Shown: positions 10,701 through 16,183 of the stretch, in pieces
How the letters are laid out: each line of letters opens with the position of its first letter
Position numbering within the stretch: position 1 is the first letter of the stretch
DNA from: an uncultured Prevotellaceae bacterium
GTDB taxonomy: Bacteria; Bacteroidota; Bacteroidia; Bacteroidales; Bacteroidaceae
DNA length: 43,028 nucleotides
Direction: 5' to 3'
Assembly: GCA_900318305.1 (NCBI GenBank)
Contig: ONKB01000018.1
Coordinates: 1-43,028 of the forward strand
Position numbers and translations under genes: made by a program
The notes under the pieces: model-generated
Databases searched by the model: none
What the model was told of the DNA's origin: nothing
The model's input: only the letters and a program-made list of their open reading frames with translations

Positions 10701-11757
10701 GCTTGGTTCGGCTACCCAACCTGTCGTGCTGGTGAATACATACAATCGTGTACAGGTATTATCGTTGAAGCAGGGCTGGAACTGGATATCTTTCAATGTG
10801 AAACCATCTGAGAACATCACGGTAGGAGAGTTGCTTTATGGTGCTGCCAACTGGGAACCCAATGATGTAATTGAGGGTATTGTCGGTGACAAGATTGTCA
10901 CCTTGCTATGCCGTGCGGACGATACACCAAGAGGCTATCGCTGGACGGATGATGACAAAGTATTCAATATTGATCCACATATGATGTACCGCATCTATTC
11001 TTGTAGCGACAAGGTGGCTTACATAGCAGGTGACTATAACCTTCCCGTCATCAACCTGCAACATGGATGGAACCGTATTGCCTACCTCTCTTCCATTAAC
11101 CTGCCTATTGAGCAAGCCATGAACGACTACTTGGCAAAGGCCAGTGAAGGCGATGTGCTGAAATCGCAGGATGCCTTTGCCATCGTCAGTCACAACACCG
11201 TCGGGCAGCTCATATGGAAAGGTTCGCTGAAGTATATGGAGACAGGCAAGGGGTATATGCTGAAACGCGCAGCCAATAGCAACGAAACCTTCATATATCC
11301 CGAATACTGGAGCGACTCCCGCTACAGCGGAAGCAGAATCGCCACCGCTCGTATGAACCGTACAGCTACCTCTATGAACATCGTGGCACGGATCAGTGGT
11401 ATCACCGTCGAGCCTGGCGACCGACTGTCAATCTACAATGGTGCCGAATGCTGTGGTTTCGCTGAAGTAGACGACGAACAGTTGTTCTATCTGAACATTG
11501 GCGAGCAGGCCAAGAACAGCAAGCTGAGATTCAGTATTGAGCGTGGCGGTAAGGTGGCAGCCGTCTGTGGCAGCAACATCAGCTATCAGGCCGACCAGTT
11601 GTTAGGTACTCCCGAACAACCTACCATCATCAACTTCATGGCTACTGACCACCTGAGCAATGGCGAATGGTATACCATTACCGGCATCAAACTGCCGAAG
11701 CAGCCTACGGCAAAGGGGTACTATATTCATAACGGTAAAATCATATTCGTAAAATAA
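1789..11757 (+). CDS. Giant secreted multidomain surface protein (3322 residues)
   Basis: An N-terminal Sec signal (about residues 1-23) indicates export. Visible regions, in order, are: a beta-rich start with a run of six Asp near residue 135; a fibronectin-III-like domain (about 296-415); a repetitive region with GLUG/beta-helix character (about 448-700); a second fibronectin-III-like domain (about 798-885); two or three carboxypeptidase-regulatory/CnaB-like folds (about 893-1215); a long unassigned beta-rich stretch (1220-2240); two LamG/concanavalin-like jelly rolls in tandem (about 2251-2455 and 2461-2650); a beta-sandwich with an NxT-type module (2873-2960); two GWN repeats (G2996 and G3093); a second copy of the NxT module (3194-3282); and a short C-terminal tail ending GYYIHNGKIIFVK. 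The tail resembles those on many secreted Prevotella proteins, but I cannot assign it firmly to a type IX sorting family. LamG and FnIII domains suggest adhesion or glycan binding; no catalytic domain was recognised. The reading frame is uninterrupted over 9.97 kb. The lipoprotein gene begins one base after its stop. Confidence 0.85.
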   Translation: MRLKLSVLFLSLWGILMPWKAYGGSHMRTASNYKAMVIGIDKIQFTLPTQYDGAQNEGIYEGHVYVTVDGGQRQSLFDWNCKQYNNLTSDSESGEVNITAFQGGTFQLTGKVKGVTRSFTSNSNKVTYTLGYDDDDDDHFTSTIVWQVPRSMRGHQLKFELWCRIDDVYNTWYIPSGNNNKTSFYQMYEWACPAAAEVSINVGDPMLSYDAEHVNQQMFTYSVVAKKIHWAKLYYTDALTGSTQSKDLDTKNMAGLAYIPADRPYRDIYIQAKVTDSEGKVVDTPIESERKTSKMMHYPSQLKAVFNSQGQAILTWNIEDANQEDVVEGDFFEIQRNVTGSTVRNDANWITVSAAVQYEQGKQQYTYTDESLPNYYTGGNVAYRIRRAYTGMWQWADHSGFNDYLLTTRLVLPSIVNAVATRGSQWNDDGHHVDFHFDFEGQIADDQLTIGTLDEYKAFVARVNAGESSLKAILTSDINLGNELLMVGTETNPFSGEFDGNGFKITVNFYADEEWVAPFSYVRGAIIKNLTIDGKIKTFEKYVGGLVARILNGESTGISKCRVVAEITSSYTPIFIGSTLGGFIAQNDAVTIINDCAFQGYLLGTAYYNSGFVGHAVDYVIINNSLFDPSGVNTKRNQNSSTFVTGYNGNSMLFNCYYTTPYGNVEKAKDASAMSASELVEALGRNWMPLNGTAMPLYEMAVWDNRAKLQLRVNMHGEKSIDHAIIDLSGDEDIIKNHHFTYNLTRNCVEYDFDLILRRGKSVEKISNIDADSLVVAVVKMDEADLKNYRFINNSKLTKLETTTRQSSVLLQWEVSTGEYDYFRVLRRKHSTNANAVWTDIIATDLNQLYFEDKTVLVQQDYDYKVESVYQCEGTNIETKTCTGSCKTTGMVSGYIRLADGTAVAGLKVICTPVGTIPGADAQYTTYSDETGYFEFSDLPYQVGSNGTSNGNYRLTVEVTGDYTGQVTGPNQLGDVTFDQNANWTQNFNFWMDTYYVYSGNIYYRGTSIPVPGVSFKLDGKEIHDASQRLIVTDTQGAFSLNIPAGSHSVQAVKDGHIFMNNGFLENHDAEDEEHRYQVAFNKNVAGVALWDETTVVLHGRVVGGDIQGEKPLGRSLSANNLGDSIKIVMQLEGDNASWLVRDQKDPTIKERHEIYTFGAINADTTKVHTTRSTITIKPDNKTGEYQLRLHPAKYKVIEVSAQGYATLFQEGKVGETIDLAFNVEGDTCVYNRIYHAVPDLTVTQFNAKNEPFYGTKVTTAADNIGNSAKVELWGYKHISDTDSIPYYSLGYPVFMAGSPYGWMLQACEKYYWNNQPTGIVDIVNLQGGTVQIKNYLVSNDETKLAKTIQLDNQGYASYVFTPGNTTTVLEDEMALKNVDFTLQYDGNYYDVKPLNGNIMRGFVMATTPKAEGTYTVAASYPVLIDILRDPPGGSSTSYIEAGSKLSYSYSPTFDGTVGVKMGIKNGTYSTIYNGAVLISPATGSGSESGTISEANSDKVFSFSLASTYNGSWTTSYSIDVTERIQTKSGQKWVGPKADLFMGTNENLIIQDAVAIRAIPEDQYLLMKNNEGGSFTITDAQGNHANVQVKVGAMKVLAQGTDTKGNFVYLVRDEVMGVSNKVQSTFIHSQCYIEDELLPNLAKLRNQLIKPLGTIADPQALANQTKKPVYISKVAVDDPYFGASENVEMYLPSNKPNAVNEVLDYNQQMGYWLTMLAQNEEEKLNVQPNDLVKNYDFDGGAASIQYSESFNASRNKSGYIKWPGLNNANIASLFPDFAISALKDLVTKGEDAHVVTNNDPNGTSVIEAATATSGVKVKFTPILSFNFQDKSAENKANSKKVGFTLSVASKSSMNVDVYRTRNGKYSIEEYSPDPMLVMTEDVLNELHYGQPYHPDNDIDVYSSFVFRTRGGVTCQPYEGERKTKWYQPGTVLDVATVPIDKPNIWIEEPVKSNVPFDEPARFILHMSNESDYPDQATKNFKYFLDSRSNPNGATVTVDGKIINSTSEDVSFYPVIDPVTGKHIVITKEITVSPSSSYDYEDLRLSLYDPDDISRFFPVNFSAHFIPSAGKVKISVPGDHWVINTQSPYDNKRQSWYMPVRIEGFDVNFPNFDHIELQYKLSTQGDKDWVNVCSYYANDSLRAKASGVTDSIPSSGIIVAPFYGETDPIEQYYDIRAVNYCRYAGGFLTRSSEILTGIKDTRTPRPFGTPAPVNGILGIGDDIKISFSEDIAGNYLRKINNFEVLGTPISNDISTSTSLSFDGYSIALTQAERNLKGKNFTIDVMIDPENNGKDMTIFCHGGTEDGMRLGISGDRHLTAELLGKTIKSDKPVDFNNQLHQVAWSIEQNGNQTTVCFFDGSTQIGSQAIDGVYNASSGLWLGIDWVDINKNYIGNMLEFRLWNRAMTASELSLYSGKTLTGYEIGLMDYYRLNEGEGNFSYDHAPGAADLTFANANWKRPVGISMKLDGQKGIRLKGDKFASNLNQDYTLMFWFRSENENATDVTLLSNGEALAKEEPGKLNIGLKDGKPYVRSSGYEVNTSYALGTSGWNHFAMTVSRPRNVANVYINKQLVSSFAADSLSGIDASDMILGATYVDKNTPKNVLKGNIDEVGMFSCVLPLNLIKDYANHTPLGTESVLVAYLDFGRSERQEDNTMRLMPTGISLKRYKDNQGNVVARRDTLLVISETDVDRNQFAPMASISQLDNLNFDFVVKDNELLMELLDHDFQIEKTNVYVTVKDVADRNGNLLESPIMLNLYVYRNPLRWNVKRITKNLKYGEGVTFEATIQNLSGVSQNYDLLDIPMWITPSKNSGTIGALDEEIITFTVSPCINIGNYNEQISLVGGNNMNEPLPLMLTVRGEEPSWAVSNELKKKNLTMQMVAQVKIDGIVTSSSEDILGVFDQNGQVLGVAHIDLDNQSNANHTLAYVTIYSSTEVVTQQPTLYFKYFHASSGNIYSLQDADKQTYVFKQGETLGSATQPVVLVNTYNRVQVLSLKQGWNWISFNVKPSENITVGELLYGAANWEPNDVIEGIVGDKIVTLLCRADDTPRGYRWTDDDKVFNIDPHMMYRIYSCSDKVAYIAGDYNLPVINLQHGWNRIAYLSSINLPIEQAMNDYLAKASEGDVLKSQDAFAIVSHNTVGQLIWKGSLKYMETGKGYMLKRAANSNETFIYPEYWSDSRYSGSRIATARMNRTATSMNIVARISGITVEPGDRLSIYNGAECCGFAEVDDEQLFYLNIGEQAKNSKLRFSIERGGKVAAVCGSNISYQADQLLGTPEQPTIINFMATDHLSNGEWYTITGIKLPKQPTAKGYYIHNGKIIFVK

Positions 11758-11758
11758 G

Positions 11759-12214
11759 ATGAAAAAGACTATATTATTTTTCTTGACAGTTCTCGCCATA
11801 GGGGTGACGAGCTGCTCAGGCGGGAGTGACGATGAGGCACAGGCTCCATCACCATTTGACCCAGGTACAGAGGCTCGTCCGGGATGGACTGCTCGCAATT
11901 TGCCGGATATTGAGCAGAACATGACGGTGTATTTACGGGTACAAAATGAGTTGCTGCCGTACGTCTCAGTAAACGACTTGGTATGTGCAAAAATTTACGG
12001 AGAGGTGAGGGGCGTAGGCGTTCCCATGCTGGACAATGATGAATGGCTGATTCCACTGGTGGTATTCAGCGATGGTACTGCCCCCATTCAGTTGTCGTAC
12101 TATTGCGACAAACTGCATCGCATATACACCATTGACTGGATAGACTTCGATGCTTCCTTGCCACCCGTCGGCAATGGAGACCTCTATACTCCGAAATTCG
12201 TAAAAATACGGTAA
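11759..12214 (+). CDS. Small lipoprotein carrying the giant protein's C-terminal module
   Basis: The 151-residue protein has a lipoprotein signal with lipobox VTSC (lipidated Cys19), followed by an acidic, proline-rich linker. From about residue 41 it reads P-G-W-x3-N, then N54-M-T and a beta-rich stretch ending LSYYCDKLHRIYTID. The same order of landmarks occurs in the giant protein (P-S-W-x3-N then N2873-L-T, ending LYFKYFHASSGNIYSL). It appears to be a stand-alone copy of that module on a membrane anchor. No enzyme motif was seen. The start lies one base beyond the giant gene's stop, so the two are almost certainly cotranscribed and probably act together at the cell surface or in the periplasm. 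Its function is unknown. Confidence 0.75.
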   Translation: MKKTILFFLTVLAIGVTSCSGGSDDEAQAPSPFDPGTEARPGWTARNLPDIEQNMTVYLRVQNELLPYVSVNDLVCAKIYGEVRGVGVPMLDNDEWLIPLVVFSDGTAPIQLSYYCDKLHRIYTIDWIDFDASLPPVGNGDLYTPKFVKIR

Positions 12215-12234
12215 GGAATATAACTGTTTCACAG

Positions 12235-13368
12235 ATGCAGACAATAAAGTACATAATGCTAGTCATTAGCGTCAGCTTCTACGGACAGATGATGGCACAA
12301 GGAGGCTTGGTCTCTCTCGCTAAGAAAGTAAAAAACTTCAGGGACTCCGTAGTAGTAAAGGGTATTGACCGCCGCTACATCGATGTACCTAAGAAACCTT
12401 GGCAGATTATCTTGAGAGGCAATGTGAACCAGACCATCGTGAGTATGCAGACGCAGGGAACGATGGCTGGTCATGATTATAGTGCCAGACCGTATCTCAA
12501 GACTACTCCTTCGCAGCATTTAGGACTATGGGTAGGTTACAGGGGCCTTGGTATGGGCTACTCGGTGAATGTTGGTGGCGACAAAGGTCACAAACTGACT
12601 TTTGGTGCCACGGGGGGAGCATACGGCATCAACGTGCGCATCCATTCGTTCGAAAACAGGAACCCTGATTTCAATCTAAACAGTAATCTGCTTACTGAGG
12701 AAAACAAGGAAGCATGGAACGACATAGATCTGACAAGCCCCATCCGTGTGAGAACAATCTTCGCCGACGGATACTATATGTTCAATGGTAAGAGGTTCTC
12801 ATACGCCGCGGCCTACAAACAGAGGGTCATCCAGAAGCGGTCGGCGGGTTCACTGATGGCCGGACTGATGTACAACTATACACGTATCGACTATGCCTCT
12901 AACAGTAACGGCGACCTGATATATCTGATGGAGGGACTGGGCAAAATAAAACAGTGGCAAGGAAGTGCGGGCGTGGGATATACTTACAACTGGGTACCCG
13001 CCCGAGGACTGCTCGTCAACGTCTTGGCCATGCCAATGCTCACCTTTGTAAATAAACTCAAGGGCTATGGATACACGACCAACGTACCTGAACTGATGCA
13101 GAATCCCATCTTTTTCGACCCAAATACGACCGATGAGGAGTGGGATGAGTGGTTCTACGAAAACGTGCGTATAAACCATGTGGGCAATCAGACCTTCAAC
13201 AGTGGACTTAGCATCGGTTTTGATGCCCGCATGTCAGTGACCTACAACATTGGGGATGTATTCTTCAATGTCCACGGACAATTCAACAATATCCGTTACC
13301 ATCACAACAACAGCACGGGATATCTGAATGACTGGTTCATCAACACTTCTATTGGCATTCGATTATAA
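12235..13368 (+). CDS. DUF4421-family outer-membrane beta-barrel protein
   Basis: The 377-residue protein begins with a Sec signal (about 1-22, ending MMAQ) and consists of alternating amphipathic strands rich in aromatic residues and Gly (for example LGLWVGYRGLGMGYSVN and the closing FINTSIGIRL). It ends in a hydrophobic-Arg-Leu strand, as many outer-membrane barrels do. The pattern matches DUF4421 proteins of Bacteroidota, recognised here from memory. It lies 20 bases after the lipoprotein gene, in the same operon as the giant protein. A plausible but unproven role is a membrane anchor or docking partner for the giant protein or lipoprotein. Confidence 0.7.
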   Translation: MQTIKYIMLVISVSFYGQMMAQGGLVSLAKKVKNFRDSVVVKGIDRRYIDVPKKPWQIILRGNVNQTIVSMQTQGTMAGHDYSARPYLKTTPSQHLGLWVGYRGLGMGYSVNVGGDKGHKLTFGATGGAYGINVRIHSFENRNPDFNLNSNLLTEENKEAWNDIDLTSPIRVRTIFADGYYMFNGKRFSYAAAYKQRVIQKRSAGSLMAGLMYNYTRIDYASNSNGDLIYLMEGLGKIKQWQGSAGVGYTYNWVPARGLLVNVLAMPMLTFVNKLKGYGYTTNVPELMQNPIFFDPNTTDEEWDEWFYENVRINHVGNQTFNSGLSIGFDARMSVTYNIGDVFFNVHGQFNNIRYHHNNSTGYLNDWFINTSIGIRL

Positions 13369-13424
13369 AACAAACTACAACGGTGGTTTAGAAGATATAA
13401 TCATCTTTAAAATTAAATGAAAAT

Positions 13425-13988
13425 ATGCAGACTCGATTCAAGAAAAATGCCAAGATCTTCGACATAGTGATTACCGCTGTGGCGGGAATGGTGTCGGTGG
13501 GCGTGATGCTCTATGGTGTGGCTCACTTCGGTCTGAAGGAGGCTTGGCCCGAACTGATGCTAAACCTGTTTTACATTGCCTGTCTGGTGATGATATGGAT
13601 GTACTTCTTCAACCGACTGGATACCCAGCGGTTCAACTACTGGTGCTCCATCTCCGTAGGCATGACGGTGCTACTGCGCGACATTCTCTTTGCGCCGCCT
13701 CTGGCCAACTACCCGCTCCACCTTACTTGCCTCACGCTATCGGTGCTGCTGCTCTGCATGCTCACTTTCTTCTATGCCCGGAAGAACTGGCAGAGCTACA
13801 CCAAGCGCAATCTGTGGGCCATCTGCGTCATCGACATGATCATTGCCGCACTTTACAACTGGGACATCTATCTGGAACCCATTAACGAATACACCAACTA
13901 TATGCTGACCGAAATATGGATACGTCCCACCATTACCTACTGCCTCGTGGCCTGTTTCGTGACCGAAGCGGAAAAAGCAAGTAAATAG
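13425..13988 (+). CDS. Small multi-spanning membrane protein of unknown function
   Basis: I do not recognise this 187-residue protein. It has about five hydrophobic segments (roughly 13-32, 42-62, 73-90, 97-117, 128-146), with a charged N-terminus (QTRFKKNAK) and a final weakly hydrophobic stretch before a charged end. It follows the DUF4421 gene by 56 bases in the same direction and closes the accessory operon before the repeat-borne promoter at 14003. No catalytic or transporter signature was seen. An accessory role for the giant-protein system is inferred only from position. Confidence 0.65.
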   Translation: MQTRFKKNAKIFDIVITAVAGMVSVGVMLYGVAHFGLKEAWPELMLNLFYIACLVMIWMYFFNRLDTQRFNYWCSISVGMTVLLRDILFAPPLANYPLHLTCLTLSVLLLCMLTFFYARKNWQSYTKRNLWAICVIDMIIAALYNWDIYLEPINEYTNYMLTEIWIRPTITYCLVACFVTEAEKASK

Positions 13989-14002
13989 CATAACGCCGAA
14001 TC

Positions 14003-14060
14003 CTCACGCTCGGAAAAGCTCAAATAAATTTGGCTCTTCGCTCGCTTAATCGTAATTTTG
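14003..14060 (+). promoter_or_regulatory. Repeat-borne promoter, copy 1 (drives aroA operon)
   Basis: This is a 58-base copy of the dispersed element that starts CTCACGCTCGG and ends TAATTTTG. It carries TTTG at 14029-14032 and TAATTTTG at 14053-14060 with a 20-base spacer, the Bacteroidota vegetative promoter form. A hairpin pairs GAAAAGC-t-CAAA with TTTG-GCTcTTC around TAAA; this copy has one mismatch in the stem. The aroA start codon lies 23 bases beyond the -7 box, giving a short leader. Confidence 0.8.
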
Positions 14061-14083
14061 TATTTTATTACAGATTTTACTGG

Positions 14084-15328
14084 ATGTATTATTCCCTTCA
14101 AGCCCCTGAGGCAATCAGCAAAACAATAGCACTGCCTTCTTCCAAGAGTATCAGCAACCGTGCCTTGATAATGAACCAACTATCGGGCAATGATATACTT
14201 TTGGAGAATCTTGCAGACTGTGACGACACACAAGTCATGATCAGGGCATTAGGAAGTCGCTCTAAAGTAACCGACATTGGTGCCGCAGGTACGGCGATGC
14301 GGTTCCTTACGGCGTATTTCGCCTCAACAGACAACAGCACATTATTGACTGGAACAGAAAGGATGAGACACCGTCCGATTGGTATACTTGTCGATGCCCT
14401 TTTGAGCCTTGGCGCAGACATAAGCTATGCAGGTGAGGAGGGCTACCCTCCCCTAAGCATTAAAGGCAGACGGCTGAAGGGTGGCGAGATGTCTATTCCG
14501 GGCCACATTAGTTCACAATATATCTCGGCACTAATGATGATTGCTCCATATACTGTCAACGGTTTGAGAATGCACCTCACAGGAGATATTATTTCAAAAT
14601 CATACATTAACCTCACGGAGCAGTTGATGAGGAGATTTGGTGCCGATATAGAGAGAGAGGACGAGAGGACACTCACAATAAGGCCATCAAGATACACGGG
14701 GAAGTCATTCACCATTGAGAACGACTGGAGTGCAGCTTCATACTGGTATGAGATACTGGCATTACTCGCTGACAAAGAGAGTTGCATCATGCTGCCCAAC
14801 CTCTGCGCCAACAGCCTTCAAGGAGACGCCGAAGTAAGAAAACTGTTTGAGCCGCTCGGCGTCAATACTACATTCAAGGAAGGGGGCATCCTGCTCACCA
14901 AAGGTACTGAAAGATGCAGAGAATACAACCAAGACCTTTCCAGCCAGCCCGACCTTGCCCAAGCTATTGTGGTAACCTGCGCCATGCTGAGAATACCGTT
15001 TACCATCACTGGATTGCAAACCTTGAGAATCAAGGAAACCGACCGTATGAAAGCCCTCCGCATGGAACTGGCTAAAACGGGTGTCCATATTGAGGAAAGA
15101 AACAGCAATACTCTAACCTGGAATGGAACAACGGAGCATACTGACAACATACTCCCCATCGACACCTATGAAGACCATCGCATGGCTATGGCATTTGCAC
15201 CCTGTGCAATATGCTATCCTCTTTTGAAAATCAATCATCCTGAAGTGGTCAGTAAGTCATACCCTCGTTTCTGGGAAGATCTGAGACAAGCTGGTTTCAA
15301 AATCCTTCAACAATCAACCCTGCCATGA
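14084..15328 (+). CDS. aroA: 3-phosphoshikimate 1-carboxyvinyltransferase (EPSP synthase)
   Basis: EPSP synthase transfers the enolpyruvyl group of PEP to shikimate-3-phosphate in the sixth step of the shikimate pathway in the cytoplasm. The 414-residue protein shows the family marks in order: LPSSKSISNRALI near the N-terminus, GAAGTAMRFLTAYFA around residue 67, the RIKETDRMKAL segment and DHRMAMAFAP near the C-terminus. The ATG at 14084 is preferred over an in-frame TTG at 14030, because the latter lies inside the repeat-borne promoter and its extra 18 residues match nothing in the family. The gene overlaps the next by four bases (ATGA) and heads a five-gene run through tsaE. Confidence 0.95.
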   Translation: MYYSLQAPEAISKTIALPSSKSISNRALIMNQLSGNDILLENLADCDDTQVMIRALGSRSKVTDIGAAGTAMRFLTAYFASTDNSTLLTGTERMRHRPIGILVDALLSLGADISYAGEEGYPPLSIKGRRLKGGEMSIPGHISSQYISALMMIAPYTVNGLRMHLTGDIISKSYINLTEQLMRRFGADIEREDERTLTIRPSRYTGKSFTIENDWSAASYWYEILALLADKESCIMLPNLCANSLQGDAEVRKLFEPLGVNTTFKEGGILLTKGTERCREYNQDLSSQPDLAQAIVVTCAMLRIPFTITGLQTLRIKETDRMKALRMELAKTGVHIEERNSNTLTWNGTTEHTDNILPIDTYEDHRMAMAFAPCAICYPLLKINHPEVVSKSYPRFWEDLRQAGFKILQQSTLP

Positions 15329-16173
15329 TTGAATTACTGCAATATAGTTTCTTTGTCAACGCCTTGATATCCAGCATACTTGTTGGCATCCTCGGCGGAT
15401 TTATCGGTACTTATATCGTGACTCGCCGCCTGGTATTCATCGCAGGCGGTCTTGCCCATGCCTCTCTGGGCGGAGTGGGATTGTGTGCACTGTGTTCTGC
15501 TCCACCTATCCTGGGAGCAAGCATCTTCTCCCTGCTGTCGGCAGCGGGTGTTAAAAGAATCAGTCAGACCCTTGCCATCAAAGAAGATGCCGCCATAGCC
15601 ATGATCTGGGCGTTTGGTGTCAGCGTGGGCATTATTTGCGCCTTCCATGCACCAGAGTTCCTCCCCGACCTTCCTAACTACATCTTCGGCAATGTGTTGC
15701 TGTCCACTTCATCTGACATCATGTTTTTGGCTGTACTTACATTGATATCAACAGTCTTTTTCATCCGTTATTTGCCCCAGATTGCCACCATTGCCTTTGA
15801 CAAGGAGTTTGCCCGCTCCATAAGAATACCCGTGGAATACTTCGAGAATATCCTGATGGTACTTGTTGCATTGTCTGTAGTAGCCATCTTGCGTGCCATG
15901 GGTATTGTCCTCGCCATCTCTTTATTGTCAATCCCTCACATCACGGCATCGACTTTCGCCAGGAAATTCAGCCACACAATCGGCTATTCCATTATCATCA
16001 CCATCATTGACTGTCTGCTGGGACTATATCTCTCATATCATTTCAACATACCGAGCGGGGCAACAATTGTCTTCGTCGCAGTAGTGATTTATGCCCTTTC
16101 CAAAACAATAAAAGTGGTTTCTACACGTTTGGTTAAAAGAAGTGTTGTATCTCATCAACATACAACCGACTGA
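15325..16173 (+). CDS. Metal ABC transporter permease (ZnuB/MntB type)
   Basis: The 282-residue integral membrane protein has about eight hydrophobic segments and family features of the ABC-3 permeases that import zinc or manganese: an N-terminal VNALISSILVGILGGFIGTY segment and the LAHASLGGVGL motif near residue 43. It would form the membrane channel with an ATPase and a periplasmic metal-binding protein. Neither partner is encoded in the window, so metal specificity is open. It overlaps aroA by four bases and precedes porW by ten, so it is expressed within the aroA-porW-porX operon. Confidence 0.85.
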   Translation: MIELLQYSFFVNALISSILVGILGGFIGTYIVTRRLVFIAGGLAHASLGGVGLCALCSAPPILGASIFSLLSAAGVKRISQTLAIKEDAAIAMIWAFGVSVGIICAFHAPEFLPDLPNYIFGNVLLSTSSDIMFLAVLTLISTVFFIRYLPQIATIAFDKEFARSIRIPVEYFENILMVLVALSVVAILRAMGIVLAISLLSIPHITASTFARKFSHTIGYSIIITIIDCLLGLYLSYHFNIPSGATIVFVAVVIYALSKTIKVVSTRLVKRSVVSHQHTTD

Positions 16174-16183
16174 GTTTCCAAGG

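Noticed and set aside
14030..14083. Upstream in-frame TTG start for aroA adding 18 residues
   Set aside because: It lies inside the promoter repeat, upstream of the expected transcription start, and EPSP synthase normally begins close to the SSKS motif.
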